Shown here in pieces: positions 8,198-16,552 of a stretch of DNA of 44,923 nucleotides. The position numbers and the translations under genes were made by a program. How positions within the stretch are numbered: position 1 is the first letter of the stretch; the number at the start of each line of letters is the position of its first letter. The notes beneath the pieces are model-generated. The model was given only the letters and a program-made list of their open reading frames with translations, did not search any database and was not told the DNA's origin. Origin of the DNA: Patescibacteria group bacterium (lineage in GTDB: Bacteria > Patescibacteriota > Patescibacteriia > Patescibacteriales > WJLG01); contig JAQTUZ010000012.1 in assembly GCA_028707065.1 (NCBI GenBank), positions 1-44,923 of the forward strand, in the 5' to 3' direction.

Positions 8198-8538
8198 TGA
8201 TAAATGATAGATGATAAATTTATCATTAATCATTTATCATCTATCATTAAAGCATTACCTCTTGCGTTTTTTGGGGATATGTATTAATATAACCTTAGTT
8301 ATTTAAATTTATATCACCTATAACAAAACCCTTGATTTAAGGTGGTCAGGGGACTCTACTACGAATGAATCCAAATATCGGTAATCCGAACTACTAATGC
8401 TACGAATATCGGTAATCCGAATAAGGTTTTATTCATTGGGGTTAAGGTCCTTTTTTTGTTGCGAATGTATCCGAAAATAGATAATCCGAATAAATATTCG
8501 TAGATTTGGATGCATTCGTAGATTAGGATTATATTTTT
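8197..8538. repeat. Non-coding repeat region upstream of the S1 gene, including ACGAAT-type repeats
   Basis: No gene is seen. Just after queA, AATGATAGATGATAAA is followed at once by its inverse TTTATCATCTATCATT (8205-8248). From 8352 to 8536 there are direct and inverted words: CTACGAAT with ATCGGTAATCCGAA twice (8358-8424), then GCGAATGTATCCGAAAATAG against ATTCGTAGATTTGGATGCAT. Related words precede ftsH and lie between infB and rbfA. The region must hold the promoter for the S1 gene, but I cannot point to one with confidence. Confidence 0.65.
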
Positions 8539-9834
8539 ATGGAAGAAAAGAAAAATTTAACTCCGGAGCAGGAGGCGTTTGCCAAGCTTTTGGAGAAAGA
8601 CAAATTGGTCGTACCGGGCGTGGGCGAAGCTGTCCGCGGCACGGTTCTGGCCGCTTCAAAGGCGGAAGTCCGCTTGGACATCGGCGGTATTTTAGTCGGC
8701 GTGGTCCGCGGGCCGGAACTTTACGGCGAAGCTGATGAATATGCCAACTTGAAACCGGGCGACGAAGTCGACGCCACGGTGGTTGATCTGGAAAACGAAC
8801 ACGGCGAATTGGAATTGTCTTTCCGCATTGCCGGTCAGGAAAAAGCCTGGGACACTTTGCGTGATGCTTATAAGGATAAGACCACCGTTAAAGTCAAAGT
8901 CATCGACGGCAACAAGGGCGGCCTTTTGGTCCGCTTCCGCCAGATTTCCGGTTTCTTGCCGGTTTCCCAACTGGCGCCGGAAAATTATCCCCGCGTTTCG
9001 GGCGGCGACAAATCCAAGATTTTGGAAAAATTGAAATCGTTCGTCGGCATGGACATGGAAACCAAAGTCATGACTTTGGACGAAAATGAAAATAAAATTA
9101 TTTTCAGCGAAAAAGAAGCTTGGAGCGAAAATCAGAAAGATGTCATCAGCAAATACCAGGTCGGCGCGATCGTGGAAGGCGAAGTTACCGCGGTTACCGA
9201 TTTCGGCGTCTTTGTTTCCTTTGGCGAGAACATGGAAGGTTTGATCCATATTTCCGAATTGGCCTGGAAGCGGATCGACAACCCGAGCGATCTGTATAAG
9301 GTCGGCGATGCGATCAAGGCCGAGATCATCAACATCAATGGTTCGAAGATCTTCTTGTCGGCCAAGAAATTAATGACCGATCCGTGGGCCGGTGTTGCCG
9401 AAAAATATAAAGTCGGCCAGATCGTGAAGAGCAAAATTCTCAAAGTCAATCCGTTTGGTTTGTTTGTCGAACTCGACGAGCTGATCCATGGTTTGGCGCA
9501 TATCTCGCAATTAGGTTTGGCTGCCGGACAAAAAATCGAAGAACTCTACAAGGCTGGCACGGTGATGGATTTCGAGATCACTTCCATCGAACCGAAAGAG
9601 CATCGCCTGGGCTTGCAGGTTATGAAGCCCTCCTCCGCTAAAGCTACGGCGGACAAGGAAGGTGGCAAAAAAAAGACAGAGAAAACAGAGAAGAAAGAAG
9701 AGATAAAAGAGGAGAAGGCTGAAAAAGTGGAGGAAAAATCCGAAGAGAAGGCCGAGAAGAAAGAAAAGAAGGCGAAGAAGGCCAAGAAGCCCGCCGATGC
9801 TGAAGCTGTGGCGGACAAGGAAGAAAAAGAATAA
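8539..9834 (+). CDS. rpsA: Ribosomal protein S1-like protein with four S1 domains
   Basis: RNA-binding protein with four OB-fold S1 repeats: about residues 27-95 (GEAVRGTVLAASKAEVRLD), 112-185 (VKVKVIDGNKGGLLVRF), 208-278 (GAIVEGEVTAVTDFGVFVSF) and 293-360 (GQIVKSKILKVNPFGLFVEL). In the ribosome S1 helps load mRNAs with weak Shine-Dalgarno sites, which fits a genome where many genes lack one. The C-terminal tail (from about 362) is Lys/Glu-rich and contains two repeat-encoded peptides, SSAKATADKEGG (about 365-376) and PADAEAVADKEE (about 419-430). A standard terminator follows. Confidence 0.9.
   Translation: MEEKKNLTPEQEAFAKLLEKDKLVVPGVGEAVRGTVLAASKAEVRLDIGGILVGVVRGPELYGEADEYANLKPGDEVDATVVDLENEHGELELSFRIAGQEKAWDTLRDAYKDKTTVKVKVIDGNKGGLLVRFRQISGFLPVSQLAPENYPRVSGGDKSKILEKLKSFVGMDMETKVMTLDENENKIIFSEKEAWSENQKDVISKYQVGAIVEGEVTAVTDFGVFVSFGENMEGLIHISELAWKRIDNPSDLYKVGDAIKAEIININGSKIFLSAKKLMTDPWAGVAEKYKVGQIVKSKILKVNPFGLFVELDELIHGLAHISQLGLAAGQKIEELYKAGTVMDFEITSIEPKEHRLGLQVMKPSSAKATADKEGGKKKTEKTEKKEEIKEEKAEKVEEKSEEKAEKKEKKAKKAKKPADAEAVADKEEKE
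9628..9666. repeat. Short in-frame repeat in the S1 tail (copy 1)
   Basis: CCGCTAAAGCTACGGCGGAC plus AAGGAAGG, with CCGC/GCGG pairing ends, encodes SSAKATADKEGG. The second copy lies 160 bp downstream. Confidence 0.65.
9790..9822. repeat. Short in-frame repeat in the S1 tail (copy 2)
   Basis: CCGCCGATGCTGAAGCTGTG followed by GCGGACAAGGAAG, encoding PADAEAVADKEE. Diverged copy of 9628-9666. Confidence 0.6.
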
Positions 9835-9857
9835 TCTCTTCTAATATAAATTAAAGA

Positions 9858-9886
9858 AAGCCCGGCTTAATGCCGGGTTTTCTTTA
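9858..9886 (+). terminator. Rho-independent terminator of the S1 gene
   Basis: GCCCGGCTTAATGCCGGG stem-loop followed by TTTTCTTT. Confidence 0.85.
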
Positions 9887-9889
9887 TTG

Positions 9890-9918
9890 TTGACATCGGC
9901 CAAACGAAAGGATAAGGT
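9890..9918 (+). promoter_or_regulatory. Putative promoter for the 9973 and 10374 genes
   Basis: A perfect TTGACA -35 (9890-9895), a 17-bp spacer and a weak TAAGGT -10 (9913-9918), directly after the S1 terminator. Confidence 0.5.
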
Positions 9919-9972
9919 AAAGTTGTTTTAGGATTGAACATTATCAACCATTTTATGGAAAGAAGGGTGTTT

Positions 9973-10314
9973 ATGAAAAAAGGATATAATGAGGCCACGA
10001 TAAAACCACTAAATTTTGAAAAGTCGCGAATGGATTCTTTCCGCTCTTATCTTAACGATGAAGAAAAAGAAAGGGTTGCCAGGAATATTATTTTGATGCA
10101 AAATTGCATCAGTAAAAGCGAGTGGCAACCTTTTACCGAACAGACCTATCATCGCTGCGCCACCTGCGAAAGAATTCACGGTATATTTAAGGATACCGAC
10201 GAAGATGTTTTGCGGAGATTCGTTACCAGCGGCCACCTGACTTTTTCAGGCCATATTTATTATCGCGTCACCGATCTTTTTATCTCCGATTTGTCTGCCT
10301 GGGTCCATATTTAA
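9973..10314 (+). CDS. Hypothetical protein with a CxxC pair
   Basis: 113 residues from the ATG at 9973, chosen because GAAAGAAGGG precedes it at a suitable distance; an upstream in-frame ATG at 9934 has no such site. The family is unrecognised. It is charged and cytoplasmic-looking, with TYHRCATCERIHGIF in the middle, possibly a small metal site, and a hydrophobic C-terminus (YYRVTDLFISDLSAWVHI). It begins a two-gene unit behind a TTGACA promoter. Confidence 0.65.
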   Translation: MKKGYNEATIKPLNFEKSRMDSFRSYLNDEEKERVARNIILMQNCISKSEWQPFTEQTYHRCATCERIHGIFKDTDEDVLRRFVTSGHLTFSGHIYYRVTDLFISDLSAWVHI

Positions 10315-10373
10315 CTATCCCGATGTTTTTGGGACAGCTCTTCGTGTTAACGTTTAACAAAAAGGGGTTTATT

Positions 10374-10871
10374 ATGAAGAGTATTGTCGGCCTGGTATTA
10401 TTTTTTGTTTTTCTCCTGGCATCGCTTTTGGTGCCTCCTTGGCCATTGCCGGTATCAGTTGTCGAGAGGACCGTAGAAAAATCAAGCCTGCCCAAATGCG
10501 CTCGGGAAGCGGGAGTGTTGCAAAAAGTTAAAGTCGATTATGAAATCGAATACGGGACGATCTATACTGGCGATCAGACGCCGATAGTCCACAGGGGTTC
10601 TGTCATAATCTCCACGAAGAAAGATGTGGGCATCGGGTCTAATGGACTGCCAATCTTGGGATTTTTCCCCCTTCATTCAGACATCACCTTCAAGCTTTAC
10701 AATGGCGAAGAGGCGACATTGCACATACCGGTTTTATCCTTGAAGCAGGTTAATGGCTTGCTGGAATTTAAGGATTTAAATCATATGTTCATGACCGTGG
10801 AAGTGTCGAAAAAAGAAAGCGGTACCTTTTTTGTCCACGCTTTTTCGGCAGCCGATCAAGGGACTATCTAA
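10374..10871 (+). CDS. Hypothetical exported or membrane-anchored protein
   Basis: 165 residues from the ATG at 10374, preceded by AAAAAGGGG; the upstream in-frame ATG at 10323 lacks a site and would spoil the signal sequence. Residues 1-27 (MKSIVGLVLFFVFLLASLLV...) are a signal peptide or anchor. The rest has beta-rich character (GSVIISTKKDVGIGSNGLPI) without a recognisable domain. It lies 59 bp after the previous gene, has similar codon use, and is followed by a terminator. Confidence 0.65.
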   Translation: MKSIVGLVLFFVFLLASLLVPPWPLPVSVVERTVEKSSLPKCAREAGVLQKVKVDYEIEYGTIYTGDQTPIVHRGSVIISTKKDVGIGSNGLPILGFFPLHSDITFKLYNGEEATLHIPVLSLKQVNGLLEFKDLNHMFMTVEVSKKESGTFFVHAFSAADQGTI

Positions 10872-10890
10872 TCTTTTTTACAGGTATTAT

Positions 10891-10928
10891 CACCCGACCA
10901 AAATTGAAAAATTGGCCGGGTGTTTTTT
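10891..10928 (+). terminator. Rho-independent terminator
   Basis: CACCCGACCAA pairs with TTGGCCGGGTG, followed by TTTTTT. Confidence 0.8.
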
Positions 10929-10929
10929 A

Positions 10930-11075
10930 TTTTTTGTCATCCTGCCTGCCCGCTTTGGGAGGGAGCGCCGCGCGAAGGATCTGATTCTTCCAATGTTCAG
11001 GATCTTGAAAATAGTAAGGAACAGATCCTTCATCTTCAGCCGCGGCGGCTTTCGACTCAGGATGACAAAGGTTTT
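10930..11075. repeat. Palindromic repeat, family B (copy 2)
   Basis: Arms TTTTTTGTCATCCTGCC and CTCAGGATGACAAAGG; inner words GAAGGATCTGATTCTT and AACAGATCCTTC. Lies upstream of the ftsH promoter. Confidence 0.75.
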
Positions 11076-11124
11076 TATCGTTGCGGTGTTATGCGTTACG
11101 TGTTATGTGCTACGTGATATATCT

Positions 11125-11152
11125 TTGACAAAAACCCTATTTTTGTTATGAT
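11125..11152 (+). promoter_or_regulatory. Strong promoter of ftsH
   Basis: TTGACA (11125-11130), 16-bp spacer, TATGAT (11147-11152) with an extended -10 TG at 11144-11145. It leaves a 5' leader of roughly 75-80 bases containing the ACGAAT-type repeat. Confidence 0.8.
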
Positions 11153-11189
11153 ATGAGCGCAAGATAATTAATTGAATGTTTCAATTTCG

Positions 11190-11236
11190 GATCTAAAATG
11201 TTCGTAGTATTCGGATATTTCGTAGGTTCGGATTAT
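11190..11236 (+). repeat. ACGAAT/TTCGTAG-type repeat abutting the ftsH start
   Basis: TTCGTAGTATTCGGATATTT and TTCGTAGGTTCGGATTATAT match the words that abut the S1 gene start (8480-8536). Their position in the mRNA leader could be regulatory or simply a repeat insertion site. Confidence 0.55.
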
Positions 11237-13078
11237 ATGTTTATGAAGAATCTCATCAAGAATTTTATAATCTTCTTCGCCGTTTTTTTAGTTTTGGCCG
11301 GAATTTTCAGTTTTTTCGGCAACGGTAATTTTGCCGGCAAACCAAAGAGCACGGATATGAACGTCGGCGCTTTGGTGCAGGAAATAAATAATGGCAATGT
11401 AACTTCGATCGTCGTCGAGGGCACGAAGTTGACCGTAACCTTGAATGACAAATCAGTGAAGATCGTGCAGAAAGAGCAGGGTGATTCTTTGTCGCAGCTC
11501 TTGAAAAATTATAATGTGCCCTCGGATAAAATTGATAAGATCGATGTGCAAGTCAAAAATGGTTCAGGCGGGGATTATTGGCTAGGCGTTATTCTGCCGA
11601 TCGTGCTGCCGGTTTTGATCATCGGATTTTTGATCTATTTTATGATGCGGTCGGTCGCGGGCGCTAATTCCAAAGCGATGATGTTCGGGCAATCCGGCGC
11701 CAAGGAATTCCGCGAGGACTCTAAGAATAAAACGACTTTCAAAGACGTGGCCGGTTCGGAAGAAGCCAAAGAAGAATTGAAAGAAGTGATTGAATTTTTA
11801 AGGTTTCCTAAAAAATTCCGCGAGATCGGCGCGCGCATTCCGCGCGGCTTCTTGCTTTTGGGCGCGCCGGGCACGGGCAAGACTTTGATGGCCCGCGCTG
11901 TGGCTGGCGAGGCCAATGTGCCATTCTTCCATATTTCCGGTTCAGAATTCGTGGAAATGTTCGTCGGCGTCGGCGCTTCCCGCGTTCGTGATTTGTTCAA
12001 CCGCGCCAAAAAAACCGCGCCTTGCATAATCTTTATTGATGAAATCGATGCGGTCGGCAGACGGCGCGGCGCCGGATTGGGAGGTTCACATGACGAGCGC
12101 GAGCAGACTTTGAATCAGATCTTAGTAGAGATGGACGGTTTTGACGGCGAGACTGAAATCATCGTTATCGCCGCGACTAACCGTCCTGATGTTTTGGATC
12201 CGGCCCTGTTGCGTCCCGGACGTTTTGACCGCCAAGTGGTTTTAGAAATTCCCGATCTAAAAGAAAGAGAAGCGATCTTGAAAGTCCATTGCGATAAGAA
12301 ACCGTTAGCCGCTGACGTGGATTTGAAAAAGATCGCCGAGCGCACTTCTGGTTTTTCCGGCGCTGATTTGGCAAATTTATTGAACGAAGCGGCGATTGCC
12401 ACGGCCAAAGCAGATCAGAAAGAAATAAAAATGCAAACTATTTTTGATTCGATCGAAAAGGTAATGATCGGACCGGAACGGAAAAGCCGCGTCATCACTG
12501 ATCGCGAGAAAAAAATCACCGCCTATCATGAAGCCGGCCATGCTTTGGTCGCGCATAATTTGAAAAATGTCGATCCGGTGCAGAAAATTTCGATTATCTC
12601 CCGCGGCCGCGCCGCCGGCTATACTTTGAAAACTCCGCTGGAAGACCGCCGCCTGCATTCCAAAGGAGAATTCGTCGAAGAATTGGCCGTGTTGGTTGCC
12701 GGACGGATGGCGGAAAAATTAATTTTTAATGATGTCACCACCGGTGCGTCATCGGATCTGCGCATCGCCACTGATCTGGCCAAAGCAATCGTCACCGAAT
12801 ACGGGATGAGCGATAAATTGCCGATGCGCACTTTCGGCAATTCTGATGAATTGGTATTCTTGGGCCGCGAAATGCACGAAGCCCGCGATTACAGCGAGAA
12901 AACTTCCGAAGCGATCGACACCGAAGTCGGAAAATTATTCGATGAAGCGGTGAAAACCGCCGTCGAGATTCTCAATACTAAAAAAGCCGACCTGGAAAAG
13001 ATCGTCGCCGCGCTCATGATCAAGGAGACGATGGAAAAAGATGAATTCGAAGCGATCGTGGGAAAAAAGATCTCGTAA
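11237..13078 (+). CDS. ftsH: ATP-dependent zinc metalloprotease FtsH
   Basis: Membrane-anchored AAA+ protease that degrades membrane and short-lived cytosolic proteins. An N-terminal membrane helix and an extracytoplasmic domain are followed by a second helix (about 116-137). The AAA domain has GAPGTGKT (about 209-216) and [15 protein letters not shown]. The zinc protease motif is HEAGH (about 431-435). The conserved [20 protein letters not shown] block follows. Length is about 613, normal for the family. The frame is open upstream to 11198, but that part translates the TTCGTAG repeat, so ATG 11237 (or 11243) is preferred. No Shine-Dalgarno sequence is present. Confidence 0.96.
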   Translation: MFMKNLIKNFIIFFAVFLVLAGIFSFFGNGNFAGKPKSTDMNVGALVQEINNGNVTSIVVEGTKLTVTLNDKSVKIVQKEQGDSLSQLLKNYNVPSDKIDKIDVQVKNGSGGDYWLGVILPIVLPVLIIGFLIYFMMRSVAGANSKAMMFGQSGAKEFREDSKNKTTFKDVAGSEEAKEELKEVIEFLRFPKKFREIGARIPRGFLLLGAPGTGKTLMARAVAGEANVPFFHISGSEFVEMFVGVGASRVRDLFNRAKKTAPCIIFIDEIDAVGRRRGAGLGGSHDEREQTLNQILVEMDGFDGETEIIVIAATNRPDVLDPALLRPGRFDRQVVLEIPDLKEREAILKVHCDKKPLAADVDLKKIAERTSGFSGADLANLLNEAAIATAKADQKEIKMQTIFDSIEKVMIGPERKSRVITDREKKITAYHEAGHALVAHNLKNVDPVQKISIISRGRAAGYTLKTPLEDRRLHSKGEFVEELAVLVAGRMAEKLIFNDVTTGASSDLRIATDLAKAIVTEYGMSDKLPMRTFGNSDELVFLGREMHEARDYSEKTSEAIDTEVGKLFDEAVKTAVEILNTKKADLEKIVAALMIKETMEKDEFEAIVGKKIS

Positions 13079-13180
13079 CACATAGCTCATAACTCGTAAC
13101 GGGGTGTGGTTTTTCGCCATGCAGCAGTCTCCGCCTCGGGACTGCTGCCGTCGAAGCGATTTGCGTTTATTTCAATAAAT

Positions 13181-13954
13181 ATGGCAAAACAAAATGAATT
13201 ATTCGGGCAGGTTGCTAAAGAATATCAGAAACATCGAAGCTCTTACGACTTGAGAACTTACAAATTTTTGGCCTCGTTGCTGGGCGGAAGAAGCAGACAA
13301 TATAAAATTTTAGATATCGGCTGCGGAACAGGGAAATCAACCGAGCCGTTGACTGAAATTTTTAAAAACGCCGAAATCATCGGCTGCGATCCGGACAAAG
13401 CAATGCTTGCCGAGGCGCGCCGGAGGGCGGAAAAATTAAAACTGCCGATAGAATATATTGAAGCTCGGGCGGAAAAATTACCATTTGCCGATAATTATTT
13501 CGACGCGGTAATTGCCGGAACGGCTCTGCATTGGTTCGGCACGAAGAAAGCGGTAAAGGAAATAAATAGAGTGTTAAAAAGGGGCGGATTGTTTTACGTA
13601 TTTTGGAGATTTTTTAAAGAAAACGGATCGATCAATTGGTTGAAAATCCGGCGCAAATATATTATTAAAAGTATGGCCCGGAAATTCAAAGATAACCTGC
13701 CGCGCTTAAAAAAGCTTTTTAAGGAGTCGGGTTTCATCGGAAATAAATTTTTTTCAATTCCTTTCAAAGAAAATAAAACTATAGCCGATGAAATCGGGGC
13801 GATTAAAACCAATGCGGCTTATATGATGTTGCCGGAAAAAAGAAAGAAAGCGTATATTAAGGAAATAACTCGGGAATATAAAAAAATTCAGGGAAAGAAT
13901 AAATTCATCATTGATCAAAGAGAAATTTTTATTTTTTATGGATTTAAAAAATAG
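13181..13954 (+). CDS. Class I SAM-dependent methyltransferase
   Basis: 257 residues from the ATG at 13181 (MAKQNELFGQVAKEY); the frame is open upstream to 13106 but that part covers an AGCAGTC hairpin. Motif I is ILDIGCGTGKST (about 44-55), the acidic loop is IIGCDPDKAML, and motif IV/post-I is LPFADNYFDAVIAGTALHWF. The layout matches UbiE/BioC/trans-aconitate-type methyltransferases. The substrate cannot be told. It is followed by a family B palindrome and then trmD. Confidence 0.85.
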   Translation: MAKQNELFGQVAKEYQKHRSSYDLRTYKFLASLLGGRSRQYKILDIGCGTGKSTEPLTEIFKNAEIIGCDPDKAMLAEARRRAEKLKLPIEYIEARAEKLPFADNYFDAVIAGTALHWFGTKKAVKEINRVLKRGGLFYVFWRFFKENGSINWLKIRRKYIIKSMARKFKDNLPRLKKLFKESGFIGNKFFSIPFKENKTIADEIGAIKTNAAYMMLPEKRKKAYIKEITREYKKIQGKNKFIIDQREIFIFYGFKK

Positions 13955-13961
13955 TCAAATT

Positions 13962-14097
13962 TTTTTGTCATCCTGAGCGCCGCGCGAAGGATCTATCATC
14001 CGAGAAGTTTTTAATTTTTAATAAAAAATTTTGATTGAATAAAGTCGCATTTCTACTAAGTAGATCCTTCGCCAGGGGCTCAGGATGACAAATTTTT
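13962..14097. repeat. Palindromic repeat, family B (copy 3)
   Basis: Arms TTTTTTGTCATCCTGAGCG and GCTCAGGATGACAAATTTTT; inner arms GAAGGATCTA and TAGATCCTTC. It ends directly at the trmD start codon, so it supplies the whole immediate 5' leader. Confidence 0.8.
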
Positions 14098-14098
14098 T

Positions 14099-14806
14099 AT
14101 GAATTTTCAGATAATTACAATTTTTCCCGAAATTTTGGACTCTTATTTCAATGAGGGGATGGTTAGGCGCGCGATCGGGAAAAAGATTATCAAAATAAAA
14201 GCGCATAATTTGCGCGACTGGACGGAGGATAAGCATAGATCAGTGGATGATTCGCCTTATGGCGGGGGAGCGGGAATGGTGATGAAGGCGGAACCCATTG
14301 TCAAAGCCTTAAAGGCTTTGACAAAAACAAAAAACAAAAAAGCCTGCCCGCGGACGCGGGACGCGGCCAGGGAAAAAACAAAAATAGTTTTATTGTCGGC
14401 GAAAGGGAAGAGGTGGAATCAGGCGATGGCCAGAAAATTTGCCAAGCTTGATGAGGTGATTTTTATTTGCGGAAGATACGAAGGGGTTGATGAAAGAGTT
14501 TTGAATTTTGTCGATGAGGAAATATCGATTGGCGATTATGTTTTGACCGGCGGAGAACTGGGCGCGGCCGTGATGATCGATTCGATCACCCGGCTCTTGC
14601 CTGGAGTTTTGGGCAATGCCGAAAGCGCCATCTCCGAATCGCATTCAGCCGAAGGAGTTTTGGAATATCCGCAGTATACTCGGCCGGAGGTCTTGACAAT
14701 CGGCCAAAAAAGTTATAGAGTACCAAGAGTTCTTTTACAAGGAGATCATCAAAAAATCCGCGCCTGGCGCGAAAAAAACAGCAAACAGAAGGAGCGTAAA
14801 GAATGA
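14099..14806 (+). CDS. trmD: tRNA (guanine-N1-)-methyltransferase TrmD
   Basis: Makes m1G37 in tRNAs reading CNN and some other codons, protecting against frameshifting. Motifs of the SPOUT trefoil-knot family are DDSPYGGGAGMVMK, FICGRYEGVDERV, ISIGDYVLTGGELGA and YTRPEV with VPRVLLQGDH. 235 residues, near the family norm. A short palindromic insert (PRTRDAARE, about residues 83-92) sits in the variable loop before LLSAKGKRWNQ. The start follows the repeat directly and lacks a Shine-Dalgarno site. The TGA stop overlaps the next start as ATGA. Confidence 0.95.
   Translation: MNFQIITIFPEILDSYFNEGMVRRAIGKKIIKIKAHNLRDWTEDKHRSVDDSPYGGGAGMVMKAEPIVKALKALTKTKNKKACPRTRDAAREKTKIVLLSAKGKRWNQAMARKFAKLDEVIFICGRYEGVDERVLNFVDEEISIGDYVLTGGELGAAVMIDSITRLLPGVLGNAESAISESHSAEGVLEYPQYTRPEVLTIGQKSYRVPRVLLQGDHQKIRAWREKNSKQKERKE
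14342..14371. repeat. Short palindromic insert in trmD
   Basis: GCCTGCCCGCGGACGCGGGA followed by CGCGGCCAGG forms CCCGCG/CGCGGG pairing. It lies between conserved TrmD blocks and preserves the frame. Confidence 0.6.
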
Positions 14807-15099
14807 GCTTTTCTATTATTTCAGTTGGCGATAATCAAACCGCAATGCTAGAGATTGATCAAGAGGCAATCAGCACGTTTTTCAAGAATGAAAGAAAAAT
14901 ATTCTCCGGAAAATTATCCGAATTACCGGCTGTAACCGTGAAAATAATCAAAGCAATGGTCGGCAAGACGGAAGACCTTGGATTCGTCCACGTTTTTACT
15001 GCCATCAAGTTGGCAGGCGAAAGAAATCGTCCGGACGTTCTTTCATTTATTCAGTATTGCCAGGAAAAATATTCTAGCAGATACTTCGTCGGTAAATGA
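14803..15099 (+). CDS. Hypothetical protein translationally coupled to trmD
   Basis: 98 residues. The start overlaps the trmD stop (ATGA) and is preceded by GGAGCGTAAAGA, a usable ribosome binding site. The family is unrecognised; it is mixed alpha/beta and soluble (MSFSIISVGDNQTAMLEID...). The overlap makes co-translation with trmD likely, but the gene looks like the other orphan small genes here, so a functional link to tRNA methylation is not implied. Confidence 0.7.
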   Translation: MSFSIISVGDNQTAMLEIDQEAISTFFKNERKIFSGKLSELPAVTVKIIKAMVGKTEDLGFVHVFTAIKLAGERNRPDVLSFIQYCQEKYSSRYFVGK

Positions 15100-15146
15100 T
15101 CTTTGCTGCAACGTCCTGAATATTTTGCCAAGGGAAGGAGCGCAGA

Positions 15147-15482
15147 ATGGAAGAATTGGTTTTTAATATCAGACACACTGTTTACTGGGTCGATACCAGG
15201 CTCAAGGAGGCAAAAGAATTTCCCCCGGAGTTCATTGCCAAACTGTACGGACAGACCCTTAGAGGTGACGCGGTTTATCAGGGAAATATTCCTCGAGCAA
15301 TCGCGCCGATCAAAAATCCGTTGCTTTTTGTAAGACCCGATGATTTTAGAGACATTGAGTTATTTAAGAAAGCGGCAGTTCCGGAGAAAAGAAAACATAT
15401 TTTAAAAATCATTGATTTCTCAATGCCGGCTTGGGTGGAGTGCTACGTGATCGCGCCGCGCCAAAATTTTAAATTGACATAA
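15147..15482 (+). CDS. Hypothetical protein
   Basis: 111 residues, preceded by GGAAGGAGCGCAGA, a good ribosome binding site. The family is unrecognised. It is soluble, with conserved-looking hydrophobic and Pro residues (NPLLFVRPDDFRDIELF). It is third in the trmD unit, 47 bp after the previous gene, and its stop codon runs into a terminator, which marks the end of the unit. Confidence 0.7.
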   Translation: MEELVFNIRHTVYWVDTRLKEAKEFPPEFIAKLYGQTLRGDAVYQGNIPRAIAPIKNPLLFVRPDDFRDIELFKKAAVPEKRKHILKIIDFSMPAWVECYVIAPRQNFKLT

Positions 15483-15513
15483 AATCCCGCCTCTTAATGA
15501 GTGGCGGGATTTT
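15481..15513 (+). terminator. Rho-independent terminator of the trmD unit
   Basis: AAAATCCCGCC pairs with GGCGGGATTTT, overlapping the stop codon of the preceding gene. Confidence 0.85.
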
Positions 15514-15569
15514 CATATTTTTGTGATTTTCCGCCCTAATTTTAGGGGTATGGAAATTTTTTGCCAAAC

Positions 15570-15597
15570 TTGCTAAAATAAGTTCAAGGTTTATAAT
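15570..15597 (+). promoter_or_regulatory. Putative promoter of the metalloprotease gene
   Basis: TTGCTA, 16-bp spacer, TATAAT (15592-15597), 20 bp before the start codon, leaving a leader of only about a dozen bases. Confidence 0.55.
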
Positions 15598-15617
15598 TAT
15601 TAAATCATCAAAAAACT

Positions 15618-16439
15618 ATGAAAAAAATTATTTTGGTTGTTTTGGCGGGTTTGTTGATGGCGCCGGGGGTCAATTTATCATTGGCGGCCAAGCCGGATCT
15701 GCCGGAGGCGGCGGCCAGGCATTTTGCTTTGCCGGCTAAAGCGCAAAAAATTTCCTCCAATGTTTATTATTTAGGCCAAGCTCTGGATAAAGAAGGGGTG
15801 GTTGAGGGTTATGCGATTTTAAAATACAAGGATGAATCTGCTAAAGTAAATCCGGCCAAGCAGCCCGCGGTTACCTGCTACGGCTTTTTAGGCAAGGGCG
15901 CGAAATGGAAAGCCGTTGAACCTTATTTATTCAATGCCATCGGCTCTAATGCTTCCAGCACGGGAAGCTTGGATCCTGCTGTTTTGAAAGGAATCATGGC
16001 TTCCAGCATCGGCAAATGGGAGGCGGCCGCCGGCAAGGATATTTTAGGCAATGAAACAACCGGCGTCATCGATGGCGCTGATTCGGTCGCTCCGGATAAT
16101 AAGAACGAGGTATATTTCGGCAGTATTGACGAGCCGGGCGTTATCGCCGTAACGATCGTTTGGGGGATATTCAGCGGTCCGACTTTCCAGCAGAAAATAG
16201 TGGAATGGGATATGGTTTTTGACGAGGTTGATTTTAACTGGTCAGCCAGCGGCGAAGCGTATAAAATGGATTTTGAAAATATCGCGACTCACGAATTGGG
16301 CCATAGCGTCGGCATGAAGGATACATATAATGCCGCTTGTTCGTTGGTGACGATGTACGGCTACGCTTCCGAAGGAGAAATCATCAAAAGGACGCTGGAG
16401 TCGGCTGATATTACCGGCGTCAAAACTTTATATAGATAA
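15618..16439 (+). CDS. Secreted matrixin-like zinc metalloprotease
   Basis: 273 residues. N-terminal signal peptide (MKKIILVVLAGLLMAPGVNL, cleavage likely near LSLAA). The zinc site is HELGHSVGMKD near residue 223, matching the metzincin HExxHxxGxxH/D pattern, and a candidate Met-turn VTMYGYAS follows about 20 residues later. The region before it (VIDGADSVAPDNKNEVYFGS, VEWDMVFDEVDFNW) resembles the matrixin beta sheet. It probably acts outside the cell on proteins. The gene stands alone between a promoter and a terminator. Confidence 0.82.
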   Translation: MKKIILVVLAGLLMAPGVNLSLAAKPDLPEAAARHFALPAKAQKISSNVYYLGQALDKEGVVEGYAILKYKDESAKVNPAKQPAVTCYGFLGKGAKWKAVEPYLFNAIGSNASSTGSLDPAVLKGIMASSIGKWEAAAGKDILGNETTGVIDGADSVAPDNKNEVYFGSIDEPGVIAVTIVWGIFSGPTFQQKIVEWDMVFDEVDFNWSASGEAYKMDFENIATHELGHSVGMKDTYNAACSLVTMYGYASEGEIIKRTLESADITGVKTLYR

Positions 16440-16478
16440 TAAAGGCGATAAAATAATTTTAAATCGAAAGCTACCAAC

Positions 16479-16510
16479 AAAAATCCACGCCTTAAAAGGC
16501 GTGGATTTTT
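16479..16510 (+). terminator. Rho-independent terminator of the metalloprotease gene
   Basis: AAATCCACGCC pairs with GGCGTGGATTT, ending in TTTTT. Confidence 0.85.
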
Positions 16511-16524
16511 GGCAGATCGATTTA

Positions 16525-16551
16525 CCCCGCCTTTTTTCTCTGAAGGGCGGG
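16525..16551 (-). terminator. Likely terminator of the DHH gene
   Basis: On the minus strand CCCGCCC pairs with GGCGGGG, directly downstream of the DHH stop. The T-run after it is weak. Confidence 0.45.
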
Positions 16552-16552
16552 A

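Noticed and set aside
11198-11236. Longer FtsH start
   Set aside because: The extra residues translate TTCGTAG repeat words; the normal FtsH N-terminus begins at 11237 or 11243.
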